Shown: positions 54,953-64,000, counted from the first letter of the stretch. The stretch: 64,000 bases of DNA from Marinicella sediminis (GCF_002000055.1 NZ_MVBD01000004.1:62001-126000), one strand, 5' to 3'. Notes: a model not told the origin generated them from the letters alone. Program-made: numbers and translations.

Positions 54953-56326
54953 ATGATTGCCAAAAAAATTGTTACTTTTTTCACCGCGTGGGCTTCGCTG
55001 ACCCTGCTTTATCTGTTTGATCTGATTGACTATCCACAGTACATTACCTTGTTAATCACCAGCACCACAGCCATACTTTGGGTCACCGAATGGCTGCCCA
55101 TACCAGTGGCCTCTTTGCTACCCATCGCACTGTTTCCATTGCTGGGCATCATCACCCCCACTGAAGTCGCTCAGGCTTACGGCAGTCCGCTGATCATTTT
55201 ACTGATGGGTGGCTTCTTGCTCTCAACTGCCATGGCTCACAGCCACACCCACCAGTTGCTTGCCCATAAAGTGTTGTCCGCCATTGGCACCGACAGTCCG
55301 ACCAAGATCATTTTGGGCTTCATGGTTACCGCTTTTCTACTCAGCATGTGGATTTCCAACACCGCAACCACCCTGATGCTGTTACCCATCGCCATGGCGG
55401 TGATCAGTTTCAATCAGGATCGGCAATTTGCCATTATGTTACTGATAGGTATCGCTTATTCAGCCAGCATCGGTGGCACCATGACTCCCATCGGCACCCC
55501 GCCCAACCTGATCATGATTCAAAACTATCAGGCTGGAACCGGCACAGAAATTGGATTTGTTGAGTGGATGAGTCAGGTGGCTCCGGCAGTGCTGCTGTTT
55601 TTCCCGCTGATGGTATGGATACTCAGCAGGCAAATCCGTTCCAACACCCCGTTTTCACATGACCTCGATTTGACAGCAAAGCGGATCACCACAGCACAAC
55701 AACGCACCCTGCTGGTGTTTTTGATCACCGCCATATTGTGGGTAACCCGGACTGCACCATTTGGCGGCTGGAAAAGCTGGCTGGAATTACCCAATGCCAA
55801 CGACGCCTCGGTGGCGTTGCTGGGCGTGGTACTGATGTTCATGGTGCCTGATGGTAAAGGTGGCAAATTGCTGACCTGGAAAACCGCCAATACCATACCC
55901 TGGGGCGTTTTGCTGTTATTTTCAGGTGGTATGGTCATTGCCGCGGGGTTTAAGGCGACTGGTTTAAGTGCCCTGCTGGCTGATCAACTGATGTTTTTGC
56001 AGCAAGCACATATTTTTTGGGTTATCCTGGTGATCTGTTTCAGCATCACCTTTCTCACCGAAATCACCAGCAACACCGCCACCACGGCAATCATCATGCC
56101 CATTTTATTTTCCGCAGCTCAGGCCATGGAAATTGACCCAATGAAGATCATGATTCCGGCGGCCATCAGTGCCAGCTGTGCATTCATGCTGCCCGTTGCC
56201 ACTGCACCTAATGCCATTGTGTATGGTTCAGAACAAGTCCCAATCAAAGCCATGATCAAGCAGGGATTTACCCTGAATCTGACTGGCGCTGTGATCATTG
56301 CCAGCGTCTCTGCCTGGTGGCTGTAA
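54953..56326 (+). CDS. SLC13/DASS-family sodium:anion symporter
   Basis: 457-aa inner-membrane transporter of the divalent anion:sodium symporter family (dicarboxylate or sulfate type). Both SNT signature loops are present: MWISNTATTLMLLP and EITSNTATTAIIMP. So are the substrate-site loops GGTMTPIGTPPNLIM and VATAPNAIVYGSE. Substrate cannot be fixed by eye. Divergent from the lipase cluster and convergent with epmA, four bases away. Confidence 0.88.
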   Translation: MIAKKIVTFFTAWASLTLLYLFDLIDYPQYITLLITSTTAILWVTEWLPIPVASLLPIALFPLLGIITPTEVAQAYGSPLIILLMGGFLLSTAMAHSHTHQLLAHKVLSAIGTDSPTKIILGFMVTAFLLSMWISNTATTLMLLPIAMAVISFNQDRQFAIMLLIGIAYSASIGGTMTPIGTPPNLIMIQNYQAGTGTEIGFVEWMSQVAPAVLLFFPLMVWILSRQIRSNTPFSHDLDLTAKRITTAQQRTLLVFLITAILWVTRTAPFGGWKSWLELPNANDASVALLGVVLMFMVPDGKGGKLLTWKTANTIPWGVLLLFSGGMVIAAGFKATGLSALLADQLMFLQQAHIFWVILVICFSITFLTEITSNTATTAIIMPILFSAAQAMEIDPMKIMIPAAISASCAFMLPVATAPNAIVYGSEQVPIKAMIKQGFTLNLTGAVIIASVSAWWL

Positions 56327-56330
56327 AGGA

Positions 56331-57305
56331 TCAGCTGTTGCCTGCGTTAAATGGCATGACCTGGTGGATGGAATCACAGTCAAGCAAACACATCAGCAAA
56401 CGATCCACCCCCAGGGCCACCCCTGAACAAGCCGGCAATCCAGCATCGATGGCAGCCAGCAAATGTTCATCCACGGGCAAGGTTGGTTTGCCTGATTGCA
56501 GCCTGGATTGGTTGTCCCGTTCGAACCGCCGGCGCTGTTCTGTGGCATCTGTCAGTTCCTGATAGCCATTGGCCAGCTCCACCCCACCCCAAAGAAATTC
56601 AAAGCGCAAACAGCGATCCGGGTATTCAGGATGCGGGGCTGCCAGTGCGGCCTGCTCAATCGGAAAATCATGAATCAGATAGCCCTGATCATGCTCCAGC
56701 CTGGGCTCTACAGCAATGGCGAATAAAAAATCCAGAGCGGTGACCCGTTCCATCGCTGCCCCATGATAACCATGAGCAATGGCCACCTCATTCAGCCCAT
56801 CCTCATCAATGGCAAATGGGTCCAGCCCAATCAGATTCACAAACAATTGCTGATAACTGAGGGAGCAGACTTGCATCACAGGCAATTCAAAAGCGGCCCT
56901 CAGGACGTTGATCAGTTCTGTCACTTCAGCCGCCAGTGAAGACCACTGAAAACCCAAACGATACCACTCAAGCATGGTGAATTCCGGATTGTGCAATGGC
57001 GACAGTTCAGCCTTGCGAAAGACCTGGGCAATTTCAAAAATATCGCCACTGCCACTGGCCAGCAGACGTTTATGAAAAAATTCAGGCGAGGTTCTGAGGT
57101 ATGATCCTGATTGCTCTGCATGGAGGCCATCACTGCTGAACACTTCAATCTGCACATCGGTATTACCAGCTGCAGATAGCACCGGGGTGACCACTTCAGT
57201 CACTGACCGTGCGGCAAAAAAGGAACGGATTTGTGCGCACAAAAAAGCCCGTTGCCGCAATCGCTGCAACGGGCCAAGACAACGCCAGCCAGAGGCGTCG
57301 CTCAT
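56331..57305 (-). CDS. epmA: EF-P (R)-beta-lysine ligase EpmA
   Basis: Class II lysyl-tRNA-synthetase paralogue without an anticodon domain that attaches beta-lysine to EF-P Lys34. 324 aa. Motif 2 appears as FEIAQVFRKAELSPLHNPEFTML and motif 3 as GVALGVDRLLM. Its ATG shares a base with the efp stop (TAATG), tying enzyme and substrate in one mRNA. Confidence 0.95.
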   Translation of the reverse strand: MSDASGWRCLGPLQRLRQRAFLCAQIRSFFAARSVTEVVTPVLSAAGNTDVQIEVFSSDGLHAEQSGSYLRTSPEFFHKRLLASGSGDIFEIAQVFRKAELSPLHNPEFTMLEWYRLGFQWSSLAAEVTELINVLRAAFELPVMQVCSLSYQQLFVNLIGLDPFAIDEDGLNEVAIAHGYHGAAMERVTALDFLFAIAVEPRLEHDQGYLIHDFPIEQAALAAPHPEYPDRCLRFEFLWGGVELANGYQELTDATEQRRRFERDNQSRLQSGKPTLPVDEHLLAAIDAGLPACSGVALGVDRLLMCLLDCDSIHQVMPFNAGNS

Positions 57306-57874
57306 TATTGTTTTACACGACCCACGTATTCACCGGAACGGGTGTCCACCTTGATCACCTCTCCTTCTGGGACAAACAGGGGTACATTGACCACTGCACC
57401 CGTCTCAAGGGTCGCCGGTTTACTGCCACCACCCGATGTGTCACCGCGCACACCCGGATCAGTTTCGGTGATTTTCAGCTCGACAAAATTGGGTGGATCA
57501 ACCAGCAGCGGATCATTGTTCCACAACGTAATCATACACACATCTTCTTCCTTCAGCCATTTGGCATTGTCGCCGACAGCGGCCTGACTGGCAGCAAACT
57601 GCTCAAAGGTTTCCTGATCCATGAAGTGATAGAATTCACCATCAGAATACAGGTACTGCATTTCTTTTTCCATCACATCTGCCGCATCCACTTTCTCAGT
57701 GGATTTGAATGTCTTGTCTATCACCCGACCGGTCTTCAGATTACGCATTTTTACGCGGTTAAAAGCCTGCCCCTTACCTGGTTTGACCACTTGGTTATCA
57801 ACGATGCTGAATGGGTCGCCATCAATTAAAATTTTTAATCCGTTTTTGAACTGATTGGTGCTGTATGTTGACAT
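57305..57874 (-). CDS. efp: Elongation factor P
   Basis: Rescues ribosomes stalled at polyproline. 189 aa from the ATG at 57874; upstream in-frame codons are not part of the gene. The modified residue is Lys34 in VKPGKGQAF, and the C-terminal OB domains end EYVGRVKQ. The Lys34 context fits the beta-lysylation pathway encoded next to it. Confidence 0.96.
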   Translation of the reverse strand: MSTYSTNQFKNGLKILIDGDPFSIVDNQVVKPGKGQAFNRVKMRNLKTGRVIDKTFKSTEKVDAADVMEKEMQYLYSDGEFYHFMDQETFEQFAASQAAVGDNAKWLKEEDVCMITLWNNDPLLVDPPNFVELKITETDPGVRGDTSGGGSKPATLETGAVVNVPLFVPEGEVIKVDTRSGEYVGRVKQ

Positions 57875-58005
57875 GATGTCTCCTGACAGAAAAAAGCGGC
57901 AATTATAGCACAGCCACACTGCATTTCAGCACCTCCCGGCAATAATGAATACCTCAGCTAGGGCGGTTAAATCGCCCTGATCCCGGACCCGAACCCGGAC
58001 TGTGG

Positions 58006-58011
58006 TAAAAT
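58006..58011 (+). promoter_or_regulatory. Possible -10 of epmB
   Basis: TAAAAT 27 bases before the epmB ATG in the gap divergent from efp. No good -35; no Shine-Dalgarno before the ATG. Confidence 0.3.
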
Positions 58012-58037
58012 CCGGCGCTTTGTATAACCCGCATCAC

Positions 58038-59009
58038 ATGGCAAGCAACTCCTGGCAACAATCCCTGAAAACGGCACTTTCCGGCAAGGGCAGCGAACGA
58101 CTTGACAAACACCCACAGTACAACCCTGACGCCGCCCGGCTGTTTGCTCCGGTCATCAGTCCCCAGATGGATCAGCAGATTGACTGGACAGATGACAACG
58201 ACCCTTTACTCAGACAATTCATCCCGGCAAAAGACGAACTCATCGATGCAACTTCGCTGAGCCATGACCCGGTGGGTGATGTGGCAGCCACTCAGGCCAC
58301 AGGTGTGATTCACAAATACCATGGCAGGGTGCTGCTGATTGCCAGTGGCAGCTGCGCAGTCAATTGCCGTTATTGTTTTCGCAGACACTTTGCATATGGG
58401 CAGCAATACGCGCCCCGCCATAATTGGCAGGCGGCAATCAACTACCTTGCTGGAGACAACAGCATTCATGAAGTGATCCTCAGCGGCGGTGATCCGCTGA
58501 CCCTGCAAGACGACACACTTCAGGGGCTGACCACACAACTGGAAGACATTCATCACATCAAAACCCTGCGGTTTCATAGCCGCATACCGGTGGTCATGCC
58601 TGAGCGCATTGATCAGTCATGGCAACAATGGACCCGTAAACTGTCACTCAATAAGGTCATGGTGCTGCACATCAATCATGCCGGTGAGCTGAGCCCTGCT
58701 GCCGGCCACGCCATCGCTCAGTTGCGTCAAGCTGGTTTTACCCTGTTGAATCAAAGTGTGTTGCTTAAAGGCGTCAATGATTCAGCCCAAGCCCTTGCTG
58801 AACTGTCACATGCACTGTTCAGACATCGCATCATGCCGTACTACCTGCATCAGTTTGACCGGGTCAGTAATGCCGGCCACTTTGAAGTACCACAAAATCA
58901 GGCCCATGACATTTATCAACAACTCAGGCAGCTGCTGCCCGGCTATTTGTTACCCAAATGGGTTCAGGAGATCCCCGGAGAATTGGCCAAAACCCCGCTG
59001 AGTGGTTAA
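58038..59009 (+). CDS. epmB: EF-P lysine-2,3-aminomutase EpmB
   Basis: Radical-SAM enzyme that converts lysine to (R)-beta-lysine for EF-P. About 323 aa. The iron-sulfur motif is CAVNCRYCFRRHF, preceded by HKYHGRVLLIASGSC; LSGGDPLTL and HINHAGELS are typical of the KamA family. ATG 58038 is preferred over GTG 58002. Divergent from efp-epmA. Confidence 0.93.
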   Translation: MASNSWQQSLKTALSGKGSERLDKHPQYNPDAARLFAPVISPQMDQQIDWTDDNDPLLRQFIPAKDELIDATSLSHDPVGDVAATQATGVIHKYHGRVLLIASGSCAVNCRYCFRRHFAYGQQYAPRHNWQAAINYLAGDNSIHEVILSGGDPLTLQDDTLQGLTTQLEDIHHIKTLRFHSRIPVVMPERIDQSWQQWTRKLSLNKVMVLHINHAGELSPAAGHAIAQLRQAGFTLLNQSVLLKGVNDSAQALAELSHALFRHRIMPYYLHQFDRVSNAGHFEVPQNQAHDIYQQLRQLLPGYLLPKWVQEIPGELAKTPLSG

Positions 59010-59157
59010 TGATCACAATTGTTAACACATCAATCACCGCTAAACAAACCCAGACACCAAGGCTTTTGGGGGCGAATTCTCTGGCAGATAAGTGTGACCG
59101 GCAACCCAATATAAGGGCCAATGGCATGTTATCCTGTTCACCGCCTGAAATAGCCAT

Positions 59158-59163
59158 TATAAT
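59158..59163 (+). promoter_or_regulatory. TATAAT box upstream of the FimX-like gene
   Basis: Perfect TATAAT about 85 bases before the gene start. Between them lies a small hairpin (CTGAGCC/GGCTCAG, 59203-59218). The remainder of 59010-59157 shows nothing recognisable. Confidence 0.4.
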
Positions 59164-59248
59164 AACCCCGTGTGTCACCGAACATTTGAGTGTGTAAAGA
59201 GCTGAGCCGGGGCTCAGTTCAGATTTGAAGAAAACAAGGAGCAAGCCA

Positions 59249-61303
59249 TTGGCATCTGAAAATTCCATCAATTTACTGATCATTCACCAATCTGAAGAAG
59301 AAGCTGAACGCATCCTGTCATTGCTGAGAAATTACCAGATTGCGGTGCGGCCAACCCGCTGTCTTGAAGAAGATGAGCTGACTGGTATTCTGGAAAGAAA
59401 ACCCATAGACATGGTGTTGTGCCAGCAGTTGCAAAATGACCTGCCCTGCCAGGTGGTGGTAGATCACCTGAAGCGCATGGGATTGAGCCTGCCGCTGATT
59501 GCCCTGTTAGAAAGCTTTGACCCGGACCTGATTCAGGAAGCCATTGAAGCTGGGGCCAGCTCTTATGCCACCCCGTTATTACCTGATCACATGAAACATG
59601 TCATTCAACGGGAAATGCGGGCCTTGCATGACCGCCGACTCAATGCCCAATTAGCCGTAGAGTTGAAAAGCACTGAAAAACGCTGCAACCTGTTGTTAGA
59701 TTCATCAAAGCAGGCCATTGCCTACATTCATGATGGCATGCATGTCTATTCCAATCAGTCTTATCAGGAACTGTTCAAATACGACGATTTTGAAGAGCTC
59801 GAAGTGACTCCATTTTTGAACATGATCGCCAAGGAAGACCTGGACAAAGCCAAAAAAACCCTTAGGGACATTAACAAAAACATCCTCCCTGAAAAGGACC
59901 TTGAGTTTAAACTGATCACTTCAGATGGCAGCAAATTTGATGGCATCATCAATGTTTCAAAAGCCACCATCAATGGTGAACAGTGTGTACAGTTCATCAT
60001 CAACATCCCTTCTGTAGATCCGGAAGTTGAAAAAGAATTGTTTGAAATCAAAAACAAAGATCTGTTGACCAAGTTTTACAACCGCAGTTATTTCAGCGAG
60101 TTGTTATCCGGCGCGCTGGATGAAGCCAGCAAAAAGCCTGGGGACAGCCTGATGATGCTGGGGATAGATGAAGCCAGTCGTCACGAAAAAGAGCTCGGCA
60201 TTGGCAATCTGGATTTATTCATCGTCAGCATGGCTGAATTTCTGGAGAAGAAACTTGGCCCCGATGTGGATTACTGTCGATATTCAGACACCACATTTAT
60301 CCTTAAGATCAAAACCTCCATTGAAAAAGCCGAACAAGTGGCAGAAAAGCTCAAATCATTGTGCGGTGAGCAAATTTTCAGCGCCGGTGATACCTCAGTG
60401 AACTGTTCAATCAGTATCTCTGTCACCCAGATCACACCACAATCAGGCTCTGTCAGTGAGGTCGTCAAGACCCTGACTGAACAACTGAGCCAGGCCATGG
60501 AATCCGGCGGCAATCAGATCAAAGTATTTGATCCAGCTGAAGAAGAAAAACAAGCCCGGGCCGCCAGTAAAGCCTGGATAGACCGCATCACTGATGGCCT
60601 GGAAAAAGACCGTTTTGTATTGCACTATCAACCTGTGGTCAACATCAACGGTGAAGAGAAAGAGCATTATGAAGTGCTGATCAGGCTCAAAGCTGAAGAT
60701 GACAACCTGATCTTTCCACAGCAGTTCATTCCGGTGGCTTCCAAATATGGTTTCATCACCGACATCGATCATTGGGTATTGAATAAAGCCGTACAGGCCA
60801 TCAAATCCAGTGCCAATCCGGTGATGCTGTTTGTGAAAATGTCCCATCAAACACTGACAGATCCTGCGTTCCCAAGTCACCTGGCTAAATTACTGAAAAG
60901 CTCAGGTGTATCTGGTGATAAACTGGCTTTTGAAGTCAGAGAGAGCGAACTGGTGACCTACGCGTCACAAATGAAACCCATCATCAAATCCATCAAAGCC
61001 ACTCACTGCAACATTGTGGTGGAAAAATTTGGCTCTGGCCTTAATTCATTCAGCATACTCAAACATTTTCCTGCTGATATGCTTAAAGTGGATTCTGGAT
61101 TCATGAAGGACCTGGGAAACAACGAAGAGAATCAGACCAAAGTCAAAGACATTGTCGATAAAGCCCACAACCTGGGTAAACAGGTCATTTGTGAATTCAT
61201 TGAAGATGCCGCCACCATGAGCATCATGTGGAAAATGTCTGTCAATTTTGTCCAGGGTAACTTCATCGCTGAACCCAGCGACCAGATGGCTCAGGTTGAA
61301 TAA
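59249..61303 (+). CDS. fimX: FimX-like degenerate GGDEF/EAL regulator of type IV pili
   Basis: 684 aa in the order receiver-like, PAS, GGDEF, EAL, the same length and architecture as Pseudomonas FimX (about 691). The GGDEF site reads RYSDTTF (60278-60298), so it is not a cyclase. EAL reads EVL (60671-60679), DDFGTG reads EKFGSG (61022-61039) and the NVS motif reads KMS, so it is not a phosphodiesterase; c-di-GMP binding is the known role of such an EVL domain. The receiver lacks the usual Asp (MVLCQQ). The start is TTG 59249, seven bases after AGGAG; an upstream TTG at 59225 has no such site. Role in pilus assembly is inferred from homology. Confidence 0.82.
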   Translation: MASENSINLLIIHQSEEEAERILSLLRNYQIAVRPTRCLEEDELTGILERKPIDMVLCQQLQNDLPCQVVVDHLKRMGLSLPLIALLESFDPDLIQEAIEAGASSYATPLLPDHMKHVIQREMRALHDRRLNAQLAVELKSTEKRCNLLLDSSKQAIAYIHDGMHVYSNQSYQELFKYDDFEELEVTPFLNMIAKEDLDKAKKTLRDINKNILPEKDLEFKLITSDGSKFDGIINVSKATINGEQCVQFIINIPSVDPEVEKELFEIKNKDLLTKFYNRSYFSELLSGALDEASKKPGDSLMMLGIDEASRHEKELGIGNLDLFIVSMAEFLEKKLGPDVDYCRYSDTTFILKIKTSIEKAEQVAEKLKSLCGEQIFSAGDTSVNCSISISVTQITPQSGSVSEVVKTLTEQLSQAMESGGNQIKVFDPAEEEKQARAASKAWIDRITDGLEKDRFVLHYQPVVNINGEEKEHYEVLIRLKAEDDNLIFPQQFIPVASKYGFITDIDHWVLNKAVQAIKSSANPVMLFVKMSHQTLTDPAFPSHLAKLLKSSGVSGDKLAFEVRESELVTYASQMKPIIKSIKATHCNIVVEKFGSGLNSFSILKHFPADMLKVDSGFMKDLGNNEENQTKVKDIVDKAHNLGKQVICEFIEDAATMSIMWKMSVNFVQGNFIAEPSDQMAQVE

Positions 61304-61318
61304 GCAAAGCCGTTGAAC

Positions 61319-62191
61319 ATGGGTGTCGCCTGTCGCGGTCGATTTGCCCCATCACCCAGTGGCGAATTGCACCTGGGTTCATTACTGGCAGCCATTGCCA
61401 GTTACTGCCAGGCCAGGAGCCAGCAGGGTGAATGGCTGATCAGGATAGAGGACGTTGACGAAACCCGTACCGTTGATGGTGCTGAACAAGCCATCATTGA
61501 CGCCCTTGCCCGCTTTGGTATGCATTCAGATCTACCCATCATCCGCCAATCAGATCCGGCTCGTCAATTCGCCTATCAACAGGCCCTCAAACAACTGCGT
61601 GAACAAGACTTGATCTACCCTTGTGTTTGCACCCGCAAACAACTCAAAGGATTAAGCCGGTATCCAGGAACCTGTCTCAATCACCCACCCTCAAAGAGCT
61701 TACCACACTCACTGCGCCTGAAAACCGTGGATCATAATCAAGCGTTCAATGACCTGATACAAGGCCCGCAATTACAGCATCCGGCCAAACAAAGTGGCGA
61801 CTTTGTGGTGCGCCGAAAAGATCGGTTATTTGCCTACCAACTGGCAGTGGTGGTCGATGATGCTGACCAGGGCATCACTGAGGTGGTGCGGGGCATTGAC
61901 ATCCTGGATTCCACTGGCAGACAGATGTATATACAACAATTGTTAGGCTTCAATCACCCGGTTTACACCCACATCCCGGTGCTGATGGATCATGATGGCC
62001 GCAAGTTGAGCAAACAGAATCACGCCCGCCCAGTGGCCTTGGAAGACCCCTTTCAAACCACATGCCACGCCCTCAGGCTGTTGCAGCAACCCATTCCGCA
62101 GCTGGCACAAAAAAGCCAGTCAGCCTTACTTGAATTTGCCAGTAAAAACTGGCGGGCTGACCGGCTCCGTGGAATTGAAGCATTGCGCTGA
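61319..62191 (+). CDS. gluQRS: Glutamyl-Q tRNA(Asp) synthetase
   Basis: Truncated GluRS paralogue that glutamylates queuosine in tRNA-Asp. About 290 aa: RFAPSPSGELHLGSL is the HIGH region, the zinc cysteines are in YPCVCTR and YPGTC, and the KMSKS-like site is RKLSKQ. No anticodon domain. ATG 61319 is preferred over TTG 61313. It follows fimX by 15 bp. Confidence 0.94.
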   Translation: MGVACRGRFAPSPSGELHLGSLLAAIASYCQARSQQGEWLIRIEDVDETRTVDGAEQAIIDALARFGMHSDLPIIRQSDPARQFAYQQALKQLREQDLIYPCVCTRKQLKGLSRYPGTCLNHPPSKSLPHSLRLKTVDHNQAFNDLIQGPQLQHPAKQSGDFVVRRKDRLFAYQLAVVVDDADQGITEVVRGIDILDSTGRQMYIQQLLGFNHPVYTHIPVLMDHDGRKLSKQNHARPVALEDPFQTTCHALRLLQQPIPQLAQKSQSALLEFASKNWRADRLRGIEALR

Positions 62192-62192
62192 T

Positions 62193-63254
62193 CTATTCAG
62201 TCACGGTTGCTCCGGGGGCATTGATGATGGCCAATTCCTCACAAAACTCAATGTTTGACCCGGAAATCCTTTGTAAAGGAAATTCATTAACCAGTCCGGA
62301 TTCATTCAATGAATATGACATGAGCGCATGACCACAGTCATCGAATCTGACAGCAATGCTGCCCGCCAATTCAAGCATCACAGAAGTGGGGTCATCAAAC
62401 AGGCCCCCACTGGTTTTGATGATGTCTCCGGCAAACTGATTGCCGTCAAATTGACCGGCCACGGTCAGCCAGCGGTTACCTGATGCACCAATGGTTGATG
62501 GCACGGCCCCGTCTGGTTGCTCGGTGTCAAAGGTAAACCAGGCCATGATGATGGTATCAAGCGAAGGCAATACTTCAAGGTAAAAACCCTGCCCATTGGT
62601 ATCAGGATTAAACCAGGCTCCCGACAAACCGGCATTGATCTGAAACACATCTGATAGCTCATAAGCCCGGTTGACTTGAACCACATTATTTAACGTCACC
62701 GCAGATCCGGAGAATGGTCCATAGACCGGAAACGCATTAACTGCCTGACCGAGGTTGCTTGATGAAAAATTAATGCGAAGGTATGACTCAATGTTTTTCA
62801 CCACATCCAGTCCCCGAACGACTTCACCAAACACCGCATAACCCTCATCGCTGCCAGAAGGATTCAGTTCCGGGTTATTGCTCAGATTGATGAACCACTG
62901 GTTGGTGGCGCTATTGGGGTCCGACGTTCTGGCCATGGCAATGGTACCCAGTGTATTGCTGATACCCGATTCGTTGGTGATTGGCGCATCGGTGGTAACG
63001 GTGGTGAATTGCGAACCGCCGTCATAAATGTATCCGCCACCCTGAATCACAAATCCAGGTTCTGATCGGTGTATGGCAGTACCATCATAACGACCGCTGT
63101 TTACATAGTTGAGAAAATTCTGCACCGTAATGGGGGCATCGGCATCGTATAATTCAATGTCAATGACACCTACATTGGTTTCGAATCTAACAGTGGTGGC
63201 CAGACTGTTAAACGCAAACAGCAACAGCCAAAGTGCGAGGGTTGATTTTTTCAT
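62193..63254 (-). CDS. Secreted cyclophilin-type peptidyl-prolyl isomerase with extra C-terminal domain
   Basis: 353 aa. Signal peptide cleaved near SLATTV. Residues about 20-195 are a cyclophilin fold (VGVIDIELYDADAPITVQNF; FVIQGGGY; NQWFINLSNN; YAVFGEVVRGLDVV). Residues about 205-345 form a separate module starting SGAWFNPDTNGQGFYLEV, which I recognise from secreted proteins of Xanthomonadales and Marinicella-like bacteria, function unknown. It has one Cys pair (FDDCGH; EFCEEL). Convergent with gluQRS. Confidence 0.87.
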   Translation of the reverse strand: MKKSTLALWLLLFAFNSLATTVRFETNVGVIDIELYDADAPITVQNFLNYVNSGRYDGTAIHRSEPGFVIQGGGYIYDGGSQFTTVTTDAPITNESGISNTLGTIAMARTSDPNSATNQWFINLSNNPELNPSGSDEGYAVFGEVVRGLDVVKNIESYLRINFSSSNLGQAVNAFPVYGPFSGSAVTLNNVVQVNRAYELSDVFQINAGLSGAWFNPDTNGQGFYLEVLPSLDTIIMAWFTFDTEQPDGAVPSTIGASGNRWLTVAGQFDGNQFAGDIIKTSGGLFDDPTSVMLELAGSIAVRFDDCGHALMSYSLNESGLVNEFPLQRISGSNIEFCEELAIINAPGATVTE

Positions 63255-63272
63255 GGTCTTTACTCCGTTTGA

Positions 63273-64000
63273 TTATTTTTTATTGGTTATACCATATGGC
63301 ACATGCCCAGTGGCTGTGTGCTCAGAGGCAGATTGTACATAAGTCAGCTGATCTTCGAAAAAGATATCTGCTTTGAATGATTTCAAAAACTCGGCTTTGT
63401 CCTGTCCACCAAGAAACAGCGCTTCATCAATGCGGATGCCCCACTCCCTTAAAGTCAGGATAACCCGTTTATGTGAAGGGGCTGATCTGGCGGTTACCAA
63501 AGCGGTGCGTATGGGCGCCTCTCCGGCAGGGTAAACACTTTGCAGGTCGTGCAATTTCTTCAGAAAAGCGCTGAATGGTCCCGGATTGAGGGGTTCATTT
63601 CGCTTGCTGTGTTCATTTTTCCGAAAAGCTTCCAGTCCGGCTGCCTGATAAATCTGTTCAGACTCATCTGAAAACAGCACCGCATCGCCATCAAAAGCTA
63701 TGCGCACCTGACCATCCAGTAAACCAGTCGAAGGGCGGGTCATCAAATGAGCCGCTGCATGGCCTGCATCTATGGCTCCAATGACATCGGCATGATGGGC
63801 AGAAAGAAAAAGCTCAACACCCAATGCAGGCAAGTAATCATATGGCGAACCACCATTGCTGAATACCGCTCTGGATATATTCAGGTTATGGTGTTCAATT
63901 GAATTGAATATCCGCAACCCGGTGTCGCCATTGTTACGGGAGACCAACACCACCTCGACCAAAGGTTCAGCCGTTTTGGGATGGGTGATGTCGAGCAGTT
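63273..64000 (-). CDS. 5'-nucleotidase, cytosolic-type family (partial)
   Basis: The reading frame is open to the window edge, so the N-terminus is missing; at least 242 residues are visible. The HAD-like motifs VVLVSRNNGDTGLRIFNSI, RAVFSNGGSPYDYL and IAFDGDAVLFSDESE match the prokaryotic branch of the cytosolic IMP/AMP 5'-nucleotidase family (PF06189 as I recall it). It ends 18 bp upstream of the cyclophilin gene on the same strand and may be co-transcribed. Confidence 0.85.
   Translation of the reverse strand, partial: LLDITHPKTAEPLVEVVLVSRNNGDTGLRIFNSIEHHNLNISRAVFSNGGSPYDYLPALGVELFLSAHHADVIGAIDAGHAAAHLMTRPSTGLLDGQVRIAFDGDAVLFSDESEQIYQAAGLEAFRKNEHSKRNEPLNPGPFSAFLKKLHDLQSVYPAGEAPIRTALVTARSAPSHKRVILTLREWGIRIDEALFLGGQDKAEFLKSFKADIFFEDQLTYVQSASEHTATGHVPYGITNKK

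Noticed and set aside
57961-58000. Short dyad-like GGGCGGTTAAATCGCCC upstream of epmB
   Set aside because: Too short and without a U-tract; lies in the divergent promoter gap and could be chance.
58924-59283. A 119-codon minus-strand frame over the epmB-fimX gap
   Set aside because: No ribosome binding site, overlaps the ends of both neighbours, no recognisable pattern.

Overview
The window is chromosomal DNA of a gammaproteobacterium of moderate GC, densely coded and almost entirely core genes. The run rpsB-tsf-pyrH-frr-uppS-cdsA-dxr-rseP-bamA-skp-lpxD-fabZ-lpxA-lpxB-rnhB-dnaE, a GacA/UvrY regulator, GspLMN, FimX and EF-P with EpmA/EpmB all fit that class. Secreted proteins with short acidic Phe-rich ends (such as IIFEDGFN) and a C-terminal module of the type GAWFNPDTNGQGF suggest a Marinicella- or Xanthomonadales-like lineage; that placement is inference. 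I see no tRNA, rRNA, CRISPR array, insertion sequence or prophage.

Layout. 1-2.6 kb: LolD/YbbA-type ATPase (cut by the left edge), lipoprotein esterase TesA, ferrochelatase. 2.7-4.6 kb: secreted beta-helix protein. 4.6-7.8 kb: a minus-strand SOS-mutagenesis-type cluster, HMCES/YedK-umuD-lipoprotein-umuC. 7.9-11.4 kb: histidine phosphatase fused to a DUF3108-like domain, a secreted IPT plus Cys-rich repeat protein, a small membrane protein. 11.4-31.5 kb: one unbroken minus-strand run of 22 genes from rpsP to dnaE that joins ribosomal protein, tRNA methylation, elongation factor, isoprenoid, phospholipid, outer-membrane assembly, lipid A and replication genes. 31.7-34.5 kb: GacA/UvrY, patatin phospholipase, phasin-like protein with a histone-H1-like tail. 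34.8-42.4 kb: transketolase, PPK2 with a small coiled-coil partner, glycine-zipper protein preceded by a structured RNA element, cNMP-EAL protein, membrane pyrophosphatase. 42.7-54.8 kb: lgt, then a minus-strand cluster lipase-DUF1302-DUF1329-YCF48-MMPL followed closely by gspL-gspM-gspN. 55-64 kb: SLC13 transporter, the efp-epmA/epmB locus, a FimX-like c-di-GMP effector, gluQRS, a secreted cyclophilin and a 5'-nucleotidase cut by the right edge.

How they work together. The long run supplies translation, undecaprenyl and phospholipid precursors, lipid A and outer-membrane assembly. The HMCES-umuDC block pairs abasic-site protection with translesion synthesis. Two proteins tie the region to cyclic-di-GMP: an apparently active EAL phosphodiesterase and a doubly degenerate FimX homologue. 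The lipase-to-MMPL cluster looks like an envelope-spanning lipid handling or export module. It has an intrinsic-terminator-like hairpin inside it and is followed without a clear break by the inner-membrane type II secretion genes gspLMN.

Most striking unexplained signal: 38836-38995, an intergenic element with its own minus-strand promoter, a three-way-junction fold and a terminal hairpin that competes with the closing stem. It matches no RNA family I can name.
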